The position numbers and the translations under genes were made by a program. From NCBI RefSeq assembly GCF_037152535.1, contig NZ_JBBCMA010000001.1, positions 1,798,001-1,862,000 of the forward strand: a stretch of 64,000 nucleotides of DNA. Direction: 5' to 3'. A model generated the notes under the pieces. The model had not been told where the DNA came from and did not search any database. It saw only the letters and a list, made by a program, of their open reading frames with translations. Below, piece after piece: positions 27,700-36,028 of the stretch; within the stretch, counting starts at the first letter, position 1, and every line of letters begins with the position of its first letter. This DNA comes from Leclercia sp. AS011. GTDB taxonomy: Bacteria > Pseudomonadota > Gammaproteobacteria > Enterobacterales > Enterobacteriaceae.

Positions 27700-28002
27700 T
27701 TACTCCTCGTCCAGACAGCCAAGCGCCGACACCGCCGCTGGCCAGCCAGCGTAGAACGCCAGGTGGGTGAAAACTTCGGCGATCTCCTCTCTGCTCAGGC
27801 CGTTTTGCTGGGCGAAGTCGATATGCCAGGGCAGCTGCTGCACCCGTCCCAGCGCCGTCAGGGCGGCCAGGGTGATCAGGCTGCGTTCACGCGGGGAAAG
27901 CCCATCACGTTTCCAGATATCATCAAACAGAACTTCCTTACTCAACTCAGCCAGTTTGGGCGCGACGCGGGACAGGGTTTCAGCCGTCAGTGATTTTGCC
28001 AT
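27700..28002 (-). CDS. Carboxymuconolactone decarboxylase-family protein
   Basis: 100 residues, all-helical CMD family (LSPRERSLITLAALTALGRVQQLPWHIDFAQQNGLSREEIAEV, then YAGWPAAVSALG). It lacks the CxxC of AhpD-type members, so it is more like the decarboxylase or an uncharacterised branch. It pairs with the tautomerase downstream and is divergent from a LysR gene, a common layout for small aromatic or quinone stress operons. Confidence 0.87.
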   Translation of the reverse strand: MAKSLTAETLSRVAPKLAELSKEVLFDDIWKRDGLSPRERSLITLAALTALGRVQQLPWHIDFAQQNGLSREEIAEVFTHLAFYAGWPAAVSALGCLDEE

Positions 28003-28102
28003 GGTGTTTTCTCCGTATTGACAGTCAGACGATACTGGCGCGATAGTTTCTTCCTGAAAATCAAATTATATGCGGCCCACAATCCCGTATTTCAGGACGA
28101 TC

Positions 28103-28975
28103 ATGAATAAACTCCCCCCGACGCTCGACCTCGACGCCCTGCGCTCTTTCGTTACTGGCATAGAGTGCGGCAGCTTTGCCCAGGCCGCCCTCCACCTGTG
28201 TCGCTCCACCTCGGCGGTGAGCGCCCAGCTGAAAAAGCTGGAGCAGCAGTGCGGGGCCGAACTGGTGATGAAAAAGGGCCGCGGCCTGGTGCTGACCCGT
28301 GACGGCGAGATCGTCATGGGCTATGCCCGGCGGATGCTGGCGCTGAATGATGAGATGCAGAGTACCCTCAGGGGCGAGCTGGTGCAGGAGGAGATCCGTA
28401 TCGGCATGCAGGAGGATTTTGGCGAGTCGCTGATGCCGGACATTCTGGGGGCGTTCAAACGTCATCATCCTGGGGTGCGGATCGTTGCCCGGGTGGATCG
28501 CAACCGGCCGCTGCTCACCGCCTTCGATGACAATGCCCTCGATATGATCCTGCTGTGGCAGACCCCCGGCGAGCAGCGGCAGGGCCGAACGCTCGGTCAG
28601 AGCCAGTTGACGTGGATCCAGCACCCGGATCTCGACATCAGCGCCCTGCTGTCCCGGGGCGAACCCCTGCCGCTGGTGATGTTTGAACACCCCTGCCTGA
28701 TGCGCGCCCATGCCATCGACTGTCTGAACCGGGCGGGCATCCCCTGGCGGGTGGTGTTTGTCAGCCACAGCCTGAGCGGGATCTGGGCGGCGGTACAGGC
28801 GGGGCTTGGCATCACGCTGCGCACGCGTATCGGCATGCCGGGCAACCTGCGGCTAGCCGGGAGCGTACTGCCTACGCCGGGGAGCCTGGGGATCGCCCTG
28901 CAACAGAAGGACGTGAGCAAAACCCAGACCCTGCTGGCGCAGCTGATGGAGGAGGCGCTGGTCAGGGTGATGTGA
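28103..28975 (+). CDS. LysR-family regulator
   Basis: 290 residues with the LysR winged helix at the N-terminus (LDALRSFVTGIECGSFAQAALHLCRSTSAVSAQLKKLE) and an effector domain. Start chosen at ATG 28103 with AGGA upstream rather than an earlier in-frame codon at 28070. Divergent from the CMD-tautomerase operon across 100 bases, which it probably controls. Confidence 0.9.
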   Translation: MNKLPPTLDLDALRSFVTGIECGSFAQAALHLCRSTSAVSAQLKKLEQQCGAELVMKKGRGLVLTRDGEIVMGYARRMLALNDEMQSTLRGELVQEEIRIGMQEDFGESLMPDILGAFKRHHPGVRIVARVDRNRPLLTAFDDNALDMILLWQTPGEQRQGRTLGQSQLTWIQHPDLDISALLSRGEPLPLVMFEHPCLMRAHAIDCLNRAGIPWRVVFVSHSLSGIWAAVQAGLGITLRTRIGMPGNLRLAGSVLPTPGSLGIALQQKDVSKTQTLLAQLMEEALVRVM

Positions 28976-29070
28976 TGTGGCGGATCCTCGCCACAGGTTG
29001 TCAGTTTTGCGCCAGTACCCCGCCCCCTTTTTCGCCAGGATAAAAACACAACATCACCTGGAGAAAAACC

Positions 29071-30747
29071 ATGCTGCCCAACCCCTCGAAAAAGTACGCC
29101 GCCTTTGCCCCCATCGCCTTACCCGATCGCCAGTGGCCGGACAGGACCCTGACCCAAGCCCCGCGCTGGCTCTCCACCGACCTGCGCGATGGCAATCAGG
29201 CTCTGGCCGAGCCGATGGATGTCCCGCGTAAGCTGCGCTTCTGGGAGCAGCTGCTGAAATGCGGATTTAAGGAGATCGAGGTGGCGTTTCCCTCCGCCTC
29301 AGAGACGGACTTTCAGTTTGTCCGTCAGCTGATTGAGGAGCAGCGCATCCCGGACGATGTCACCATTCAGGTGCTTACCCAGGCCCGCAGCGATCTGATT
29401 GAGCGCACCTTTGCCTCGCTGGACGGCGCCAAATGCGCCACGGTGCACCTCTATAACGCCACCGCGCCGCTGTTCCGCGAGCTGGTGTTCCGTCAGAGCA
29501 AAGAGGAGATCGTGCAGCTGGCGGTCAGCGCCACGCGCCAGATCCGCGCCCTGTGCGAGGCCAACCCGCAGACGCTTTGGCGCTACGAATACTCGCCGGA
29601 AACCTTCTGCTTTACCGAGCCGGAGTTTGCCCTGCAAATCTGTGAGGCGGTGGCGGATGTCTGGGAGCCCTCTTCCGCACGGCCGATGATCATCAACCTG
29701 CCCGCCACGGTGGAGGTCAACACCCCCAACGTCTATGCCGATCAGATCGAATACTTCTGCCGCCACTTTACCCGCCGAAGCGAGGTGTGCATTAGCGTCC
29801 ATCCCCATAACGATCGCGGCAGCGGCGTGGCCAGCGCCGAGCTGGCCCTGCTTGCCGGGGCCGACCGGGTGGAAGGTTGTCTGTTCGGCAACGGGGAGCG
29901 CACCGGGAACGTCTGTCTGGTGACGCTGGCGATGAATCTCTATAGCCAGGGGATTTCACCCCAGCTCGATTTCAGCGATATGAAGCAGGTGGTAGAGCTG
30001 GTGGAGCAGTGCAACCAGCTGCCGGTCCATCCGCGCCACCCTTATGCCGGTAAGCTGGCGTTTACCGCCTTCTCCGGCTCGCATCAGGATGCGATCAAAA
30101 AAGGGTTTCACGCCCGGGAACAGTCGGCCTCCCCGCGGTGGGAGATGCCCTATCTGCCGGTTGACCCGAACGATATCGGCTGTAGCTATGAGGCGGTGAT
30201 CCGCGTCAACAGCCAGTCCGGCAAAAGCGGCGCGGCCTGGATGCTGGAGCAGAATCATGGCCTGGTACTGCCCCGGGCGTTGCAGCAGGATTTCAGCCGC
30301 CACGTTCAGGCGCATACCGACCGGGAAGGGAACGAGATGACGCTGAGTGCCCTGTGGCAGCTCTACCGCGAGCTGTATGGCCCGCATCAGCATGCCCCGC
30401 GACAGCTGCTGGATTACCGGACCGAAAGCCAGGCGGACGGTGGGCTGGTACTGTGGGCCCGCGTGCAGACCGCTGACGGGGTGGTGACCTTAGAGGGGAA
30501 AGGCAACGGTCTGCTGTCTGCTGCCGCCAGCGCGATAAAAGCCAGCTTCAGTTTGACGTTCGCCATTGAGGATTATCATGAGCATACCCTCGGCAGATGC
30601 AGCGAAAGCCGGTCGGCGGCCTATATCCGCTGCAGCTTTAAGCAGGGGGTGAGCCGCTGGGGAACCGGCATCGACAACGATGTCTCCCGGGCGTCGCTTC
30701 AGGCCTTGCTGAACGCGTTGCCGGAGAGCGATTCGGGCTGGAAGTAG
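29071..30747 (+). CDS. leuA: 2-isopropylmalate synthase, long (type 2) form
   Basis: 558 residues of the HMGL/isopropylmalate synthase family (STDLRDGNQAL with catalytic Asp40, SVHPHNDRGSGVASAELA as the metal-binding HxH region, then a C-terminal LeuA allosteric domain). The length and N-terminus match the actinobacterial/fungal-like type 2 LeuA, not the 523-residue enzyme of the enterobacterial leuABCD operon. It stands without leuB, leuC or leuD. It condenses acetyl-CoA with a 2-oxo acid; 2-oxoisovalerate is likely but a chain-elongation variant is possible. Its 3' end overlaps the convergent AraC gene by 49 bases. Confidence 0.85.
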   Translation: MLPNPSKKYAAFAPIALPDRQWPDRTLTQAPRWLSTDLRDGNQALAEPMDVPRKLRFWEQLLKCGFKEIEVAFPSASETDFQFVRQLIEEQRIPDDVTIQVLTQARSDLIERTFASLDGAKCATVHLYNATAPLFRELVFRQSKEEIVQLAVSATRQIRALCEANPQTLWRYEYSPETFCFTEPEFALQICEAVADVWEPSSARPMIINLPATVEVNTPNVYADQIEYFCRHFTRRSEVCISVHPHNDRGSGVASAELALLAGADRVEGCLFGNGERTGNVCLVTLAMNLYSQGISPQLDFSDMKQVVELVEQCNQLPVHPRHPYAGKLAFTAFSGSHQDAIKKGFHAREQSASPRWEMPYLPVDPNDIGCSYEAVIRVNSQSGKSGAAWMLEQNHGLVLPRALQQDFSRHVQAHTDREGNEMTLSALWQLYRELYGPHQHAPRQLLDYRTESQADGGLVLWARVQTADGVVTLEGKGNGLLSAAASAIKASFSLTFAIEDYHEHTLGRCSESRSAAYIRCSFKQGVSRWGTGIDNDVSRASLQALLNALPESDSGWK

Positions 30748-31493
30748 TCGCTGGGGGCCATGCCAAGGGTGCGACGGAACATGGCGCTGAAGGCGCTGTG
30801 ACTCTCATAGCCGAGGTCCAGCGCCACCCGCAGCACGGACTGCCCCTGGGCCAGGCGGTTCAGCGCCTCCATCAGCCGCGCCCGGCGCAGCCATTCGCTG
30901 AACGCCAGCCCGGTCTGCTGGCGAAAGTGCCGCAGCAGGGTGCGCTCGCTGATATTTAACTGGCTGGCCGCCAGCGCCGTGGTCCAGCGGGTGCCCGGCT
31001 CGGCCTGGATCTGGCGACAGAGCGCCAGCAGCGCGGGCGTCACCGGCTCAGGAAGGTTGAACGGCAGCACGCTTATCGTGCGGATTTCATCGAGGATCAG
31101 CTCGTAAATGCGCTCTGCCCGGCTGCCCGCCGCATAGCTTTCCGGCAAGTGCAGCGAGGCGATAATCAGCTCGCGCAGCAGGGTGGAAATCTGCACCACC
31201 TGACAGACCGACGGCAAATCCGCCCGGGCAAAGGGATCGATAAACAGCGTCCGGGCCGCCACGTTGCCGGTGATCAGCAGGCGGTGGCGGGTCCCGGCAG
31301 GCAGCCAGACGCCCCGTCCCGGCGGCACAATCCAGAACCCCTGGGCAGTCTCCACCCGCACCACCCCGCTCAGGGTATGCAGAAGCTGGGCGCAGGTGTG
31401 GCTGTGCCAGGGCTCCGTTTCACCATGGATATAATCATGGGCAAAGGGCACCAGCGGGCGCGTGGTAAAGCTGAACTGCTGTTGGGTGGTCAT
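30699..31493 (-). CDS. AraC-family regulator with cupin domain
   Basis: 264 residues: an N-terminal cupin (EPWHSHTCAQLLHTLSGVVRV, PPGRGVWLPAGTRHRL) and a C-terminal double helix-turn-helix (ALAASQLNISERTLLRHFRQ and VALDLGYESHSAFSAMFRRT). The ATG at 31493 has no Shine-Dalgarno sequence; the stop of a 35-codon frame lies 3 bases before it. It faces leuA and overlaps it tail to tail, so each transcript runs antisense to the other. Confidence 0.9.
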   Translation of the reverse strand: MTTQQQFSFTTRPLVPFAHDYIHGETEPWHSHTCAQLLHTLSGVVRVETAQGFWIVPPGRGVWLPAGTRHRLLITGNVAARTLFIDPFARADLPSVCQVVQISTLLRELIIASLHLPESYAAGSRAERIYELILDEIRTISVLPFNLPEPVTPALLALCRQIQAEPGTRWTTALAASQLNISERTLLRHFRQQTGLAFSEWLRRARLMEALNRLAQGQSVLRVALDLGYESHSAFSAMFRRTLGMAPSDYFQPESLSGNAFSKA

Positions 31494-31496
31494 GGT

Positions 31497-31604
31497 TTAT
31501 GTATTTTGCGCTATTTGTAGGTTGAGAAAGTCAAAGATCTCTGCGGCTTCGCTGGCAGAAGCAAAAACCCGTTCAGGGATCACCACACAATTATCCTTCT
31601 TCAT
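31497..31604 (-). CDS. Possible 35-residue ORF upstream of the AraC gene
   Basis: ATG at 31604 (within a CATATG palindrome) opens MKKDNCVVIPERVFASASEA and continues to TAA at 31497-31499, three bases before the AraC start. The composition is protein-like, but no ribosome site precedes the ATG and I do not recognise the product. It may be a coupled leader peptide or the tail of a lost gene. Confidence 0.3.
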   Translation of the reverse strand: MKKDNCVVIPERVFASASEAAEIFDFLNLQIAQNT

Positions 31605-31835
31605 ATGGATAAAAATAAACCCATTTTTCCTGTAGCTGTCCTTAACCTTTTTCCAGGTGATCTTGCCGCTGGCATCAGGAGTTATATTTTCGTAAAAGAC
31701 GCTATTTTTGGTATGACAGAATCAAAGAAAAAGCAAAAATATATCCAAAAGAAGAATAGTCCGAATTACGCCTCCCGGAAATGTGTCTCTCGTCACAATG
31801 GCTATTATTTATATTCAATAACTAAGGAGGCCGGA

Positions 31836-32720
31836 ATGACATCAGGAAACACCACTTCAAAACACTACCCACGTCCACCTTTTGTGGAGCAACCACAACA
31901 AATGCCTGGACTGGCATCTGAAATGAAACCCATTCCGGATCATGGTGAGACAAGTTATATCGGGTCAGGAAAGCTCGCGGGCAAAAAAGCGCTTATTACC
32001 GGGGGTGACTCGGGGATTGGGCGTGCCGTGGCGATCGCTTATGCCCGCGAAGGTGCCGATGTGGCCATTGGTTATTTACCGGAAGAAGAGGCCGATGCTG
32101 CGGCGGTTATCGCGCTGATTCAGGCTGAAGGGCGAAAAGCGGTCGCGATCCCGGGTGATATTCGCGTGGAGTCCTTCTGCGATACCCTGGTTGAACGGGC
32201 AGTGAGTGAACTGGGCGGTCTCGATATCCTCGTCAACAATGCCGGTCGCCAGCAGTATTGTGAGTCCATCGAAGAGCTGACCACCGCGGCTTTCGATGCG
32301 ACCTTCAAAACCAACGTTTACGCCCCCTTCTGGATCACGCGTGCCGCCCTGCGCCACCTGACGGAAGGCGCGGTGATTATTAACACCTCCTCGGTTCAGG
32401 CCTTCAAGCCCAGCGAAATTCTGCTGGACTACGCCCAGACCAAAGCCTGCAACGTGGCGTTCACCAAATCACTGGCTAAACAGCTGGGTCCGAAAGGCAT
32501 TCGGGTGAATGCCGTGGCACCGGGCCCTTACTGGACGCCTCTGCAATCCAGCGGCGGTCAACCTCAGGAAAAAGTGCAGCAGTTTGGTGCCGATACGCCA
32601 CTGGGGCGTCCAGGCCAGCCGGTTGAAATCGCGCCACTCTATGTTCTGCTGGCGTCTGATAGCTGCTCCTATGCCTCTGGTCAGGTGTGGTGCTCCGACG
32701 GGGGTACCGGCGTCGCATAA
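31836..32720 (+). CDS. YghA-like short-chain dehydrogenase
   Basis: 294 residues of the classical SDR type with the long N-terminal arm of YghA/YdaD-like general-stress dehydrogenases (PRPPFVEQPQQMPGLASEM). NAD(P)-binding TGGDSGIGRAV, NNAG, and the catalytic Ser...Tyr-x-x-x-Lys in YAQTKACNVAF. The ATG at 31836 has AAGGAGG 5 bases before it; a longer frame from 31605 is AT-rich and not conserved. The preceding 342 bp (31494-31835) hold the divergent promoters and only the weak 35-codon frame. A strong terminator follows. Confidence 0.88.
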   Translation: MTSGNTTSKHYPRPPFVEQPQQMPGLASEMKPIPDHGETSYIGSGKLAGKKALITGGDSGIGRAVAIAYAREGADVAIGYLPEEEADAAAVIALIQAEGRKAVAIPGDIRVESFCDTLVERAVSELGGLDILVNNAGRQQYCESIEELTTAAFDATFKTNVYAPFWITRAALRHLTEGAVIINTSSVQAFKPSEILLDYAQTKACNVAFTKSLAKQLGPKGIRVNAVAPGPYWTPLQSSGGQPQEKVQQFGADTPLGRPGQPVEIAPLYVLLASDSCSYASGQVWCSDGGTGVA

Positions 32721-32769
32721 TCGGTAATTAAATCTGGCGCGCCTGATGAAGGGTCAGGAATATTATAAA

Positions 32770-32799
32770 ATCCGTTACCTTAAGCGGTAACGGGTTTTT
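32770..32799 (+). terminator. Terminator of the YghA-like gene
   Basis: Perfect 8-bp stem CCGTTACC/GGTAACGG (32772-32779 and 32786-32793) followed by TTTTT. Confidence 0.9.
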
Positions 32800-33146
32800 A
32801 ATCAGCGAGGCTCATTCCTGACATATTTCCCCAGGTGGATGTGTTGCGCAGGAAATTGGTGACTCCCACGTCATCCCGCCGGTACGCTTATTTATTTGAA
32901 GCAAAACGTGTCCGGTATAAATTTATCAACTATCCTTAGAGCATTGAATGGATTTCAATATTCAATTTTCAGCTGTTTTATTTTCTTTAACTTTTAGCGA
33001 TGGTCTCGTTATAAGTTGTATCGATCGGCCCTGAAAGCGTTTCAATGTTGAAGTTGATAATGTTTGCTGTTTTTTCAATCAGTTCCTGGTACTGAACGCA
33101 TAACAGACCTGCGTTCCGGCGTAAGATTATTTAAAGGACAACAGCT
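32800..33146. other. Intergenic region before the membrane-protein gene
   Basis: 347 bp, AT-rich. No frame with ribosome site and recognisable product was found on either strand. The promoter of the following two-gene unit should lie here. Confidence 0.55.
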
Positions 33147-34148
33147 ATGACTCACATTCACGATCATTCCACGGTTAACACTCAGTATGTTGATCCGCGT
33201 CTGCCCCTGCCCGACGCGAGCAGCAGCAGTGCCGTATCATGGGGCGCCATCTTTGCTGGCGCGGCGGCGGCGGCCTCCCTGTCACTGATTATGCTGATGC
33301 TGGGCGCCGGGTTAGGCCTGACGTCCGTTTCGCCATGGGAAAACGAGGGGCTTGATGCCGGAACGGTAGGTATAGCGGCGATAGGGTGGCTGACGTTCAC
33401 CCAGATCGTGGCGTCAGGGATGGGCGGCTATTTAGCCGGCCGACTGCGCACCAAATGGGTCGGTACCCATACCAATGAAATTTACTTCCGCGATACCGCG
33501 CATGGCTTTTTGGCCTGGGCAGTAGCTGCGCTGGTCTCGGCCATGTTGCTGACCTCCACCGTCAGCTCCATCGTGGGAGGAAGCGCTAAGGTCGTGGGTT
33601 CCGTGGCGGGCGGTGCTGCCGCAGCCACCGTAGGCGGCGCGGCGGGTATGGCGAATGCCTCCTCCGAAGGCTCAGCTTCACCTATGGACTATTTCGTTAA
33701 TTCCATGTTCCGCCCGGGTGCCCCGGCTGCAACGCCTGCAACACCTAATACATCTGTCTCGCCAGATGCCTCAGGTGCGGCTCCCGCTGCTCCAGCACCT
33801 TCCGCGCCTCAGCAGGATCTCTCTCCAGCACAGATGAAGGAAGTGACCGGTATTTTTGCCAACAGTATCAGCACTGGCCAGTTACCTCAGGAAGATCGTC
33901 AGTATGTCGCGCAGCTGATCGCACAACGTACCGGGATCAGTCAGCAAGAGGCTGAGCAGCGGGTACAGGCCACCTATGACAAAGCCCAGGCTAAGTTAAA
34001 AGAGACCAAAGAGAAAGCGCAGCAAGCGGCTGATACCGCACGCAAAACCACCAGCTATCTCATGCTCTGGACGTTCATTTCTCTGCTGGCGGGTGCTTTC
34101 GTAGCCAGCCTGTGTGCGACCTTCGGTGGCCGTCAACGCGACCTTTAA
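33147..34148 (+). CDS. Unknown membrane protein with Pro/Ala-rich loop and helical linker
   Basis: 333 residues. Helices at about 30-60, 70-95, 120-150 and 305-325 frame a Gly/Ala-rich stretch (VVGSVAGGAAAATVGGAAGM), a low-complexity Pro/Ala/Ser segment (about 190-225) and a charged Glu/Lys/Ala-rich helix (residues about 265-300, QAKLKETKEKAQQAADTARK) before the last helix. It resembles uncharacterised stress-linked membrane proteins often found next to general-stress genes; no function can be assigned. AAAGGA precedes the ATG. A 24-residue membrane peptide follows after 24 bases. Confidence 0.8.
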   Translation: MTHIHDHSTVNTQYVDPRLPLPDASSSSAVSWGAIFAGAAAAASLSLIMLMLGAGLGLTSVSPWENEGLDAGTVGIAAIGWLTFTQIVASGMGGYLAGRLRTKWVGTHTNEIYFRDTAHGFLAWAVAALVSAMLLTSTVSSIVGGSAKVVGSVAGGAAAATVGGAAGMANASSEGSASPMDYFVNSMFRPGAPAATPATPNTSVSPDASGAAPAAPAPSAPQQDLSPAQMKEVTGIFANSISTGQLPQEDRQYVAQLIAQRTGISQQEAEQRVQATYDKAQAKLKETKEKAQQAADTARKTTSYLMLWTFISLLAGAFVASLCATFGGRQRDL

Positions 34149-34172
34149 TACTTAATTTTTCAGGAGGTTTAT

Positions 34173-34247
34173 ATGCGCTCATTGTTACTGTTCTTTTTAG
34201 GCGTTCCGATCCCAATCATTATCCTGATTGCGCTGTTCTGGCACTGA
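34173..34247 (+). CDS. 24-residue single-helix membrane microprotein
   Basis: ATG at 34173 with an ideal AGGAGG (34162-34167) encodes 24 residues, almost all hydrophobic (MRSLLLFFLGVPIPIIILIA then LFWH), stopping at TGA 34247. A Pro-Ile-Pro sits mid-helix. A 12-bp-stem terminator follows at 34278, so the reading frame is framed by real expression signals. Probably co-expressed with the 333-residue membrane protein. Confidence 0.75.
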   Translation: MRSLLLFFLGVPIPIIILIALFWH

Positions 34248-34277
34248 TCAGTATCTGACCGGATACATTCAGTTGAA

Positions 34278-34309
34278 ACATAAATGCCCGAAAGGGCATT
34301 TATGTTTTC
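34278..34309 (+). terminator. Strong terminator after the microprotein
   Basis: A perfect 12-bp stem ACATAAATGCCC/GGGCATTTATGT with a GAAA tetraloop (34278-34305), followed by TTTT. Confidence 0.92.
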
Positions 34310-34382
34310 TGCGTGGGTTGCTCCCCCTCCATCAGGAAGGGGGCGTTGCGCAGATCCCGGCGCAGCTGTCCTGGCTTTCAGG

Positions 34383-35765
34383 TTATTCGCGGACGATAGC
34401 GCCCGCATCCTGGCGGATCGTCGGCCCCTCTTTCACCTTCAGGCTGAGTCCTTTGGTCTCAAGTTCGGCGTTGCGAATACGCAGCCCCTGAGCGGCCTCA
34501 ATACTGACGTTAGTAAAATGGAAGCCGCTGAGCGGAGCTTCCGGGGTGCCAATGATATAGGCTGCCGCCTTGCTGTCACCGGTGGAGGTTAAATTTTCCA
34601 CGGTGATATTACTGAAGTGTGGCGTGGTGTATTTGTCGAAGGGTTGTTTTGGATCGCTGTCCGGCGGATAGATCTGCTCTCCGAGGGTGAAACCACCCGC
34701 CTGGAGCAGCTTGTCGACCTCAGCCTCGACAATAGGCGCGGCTTTATAGTAGGCGGAGAAAACCAGGGGCACTTCGACGTTGTGCATTTTGGTATTGCGG
34801 TAAACGATGTTTTTCACCTCGCCCCCCTTACCACGCGGGCTTTTAATGCGGATGCCGTACATCGACCCCTCGAAGGAGTTGTTTTCCACCAGCACGTTAT
34901 TCACCCCGCCCGCGCTCTCGCTACCGATGGAGATCCCCCGGCCCTGCTTCAGGGTGTTATTGGCGATGTAGATATTATCCACCACACCATTCGGGAAACG
35001 GGGGTCCGCTTTTTCCGCTTTGATGGCGATGTGATCGTCGTTGCAATCGATGTAGTTATTGGTGATACGAATATTCTGGCTGTCGATGGGATCAATGGCA
35101 TCGGTATTTGGCGCATGCCAGGGGGAGAGGATACGCGTCCCGTTAATATCGACATCGTGCGCATAGCGCGTCACCACGTGGAAGCTGGGTGAATGGGTCA
35201 GGGTGACCCCATCGATAAGCACGTTGTTCGAGCGCGTAATATAAATCAGCCGTGGCCGATCGGTTCCCCCCTTCTTACCGGTTGCGCGAATGTTTTCCCG
35301 CCAGCGCTCCCACCACACGGCACCCTGACCGTCGATGGTCCCTTCTCCAACGATAGCGACATTTTGCGCATCTGCGATGCTGATAAACGGCAGCCAGCCG
35401 TTCTCCGCTTCGGCATATTTTGTCTCTTCACCGGCACGATAAGCCGAGACTTCGGTTGATGCGACCAGGGTGGCGTCTTTCTCCAGCTTCAGCTGGATGT
35501 TATTGCGCAGAAAAAGCGGGTTGGTCAAAAAATTGCCTTTGGGTACCAGCACGGTACCCCCGCCCGCAGCGGCGCAGTCGTCAATCGCCTTCTGAATGGC
35601 CCCGGTGTTGAGGGCAATCTGTAATCGATGCCCCTCCGCGCCATAGTCGGTGACATTACAGACTTTATCGGGAAACTTAACGGAACTCGCAGCCTGCACA
35701 GCGTGTAGCGGTATCAGGCTGGCAACAGCGGCGGCAACACACAGAGGTAAAGCGCGGGAAATCAT
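34383..35765 (-). CDS. Secreted GH28 polygalacturonase-like enzyme
   Basis: 460 residues, Sec signal peptide ending VQA at residue 25, then a right-handed beta-helix GH28 domain. Catalytic motifs: NTD at 220-222, DD at 243-244 and RIK at 306-308 are intact. The usual GHG motif is QGRG here, so the conserved histidine is Arg276. The closest form is the exo-polygalacturonase (PehX) type that trims galacturonate ends from pectin. No transporter or uronate catabolic genes are adjacent. The start at 35765 is followed by no neighbour in the operon. Confidence 0.88.
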   Translation of the reverse strand: MISRALPLCVAAAVASLIPLHAVQAASSVKFPDKVCNVTDYGAEGHRLQIALNTGAIQKAIDDCAAAGGGTVLVPKGNFLTNPLFLRNNIQLKLEKDATLVASTEVSAYRAGEETKYAEAENGWLPFISIADAQNVAIVGEGTIDGQGAVWWERWRENIRATGKKGGTDRPRLIYITRSNNVLIDGVTLTHSPSFHVVTRYAHDVDINGTRILSPWHAPNTDAIDPIDSQNIRITNNYIDCNDDHIAIKAEKADPRFPNGVVDNIYIANNTLKQGRGISIGSESAGGVNNVLVENNSFEGSMYGIRIKSPRGKGGEVKNIVYRNTKMHNVEVPLVFSAYYKAAPIVEAEVDKLLQAGGFTLGEQIYPPDSDPKQPFDKYTTPHFSNITVENLTSTGDSKAAAYIIGTPEAPLSGFHFTNVSIEAAQGLRIRNAELETKGLSLKVKEGPTIRQDAGAIVRE

Positions 35766-36028
35766 AGCGTCATCCTTTTATGGTCTATTGTTTTGCAAAA
35801 TTAGCACCGATGTTTCTTTTCTGTGAGTGTGCCGATCACGCTTTACTGCATGTCGTTATTTCGCCTGAAAATTGCGCTGAATTTTTAGGCGCATGACCAG
35901 GTTTTCCCGACCTATACCTACCGCAAAGATCAAAAAAACCGTCGCCAATGGTTGCATTATGAAACCAAATGGCGCAGGCTTTATTTAGTTTCATTTTAAA
36001 ACCAATTAACGTTATCTGAGGTGTCACA

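Noticed and set aside
31605..31835. N-terminal extension of the YghA-like dehydrogenase
   Set aside because: AT-rich, not conserved in the family, and a perfect AAGGAGG sits before ATG 31836.
35766..36028. KdgR-type operator upstream of the polygalacturonase gene
   Set aside because: ATGAAAC and GTTTCAT halves occur but about 30 bases apart and not in the compact KdgR arrangement.
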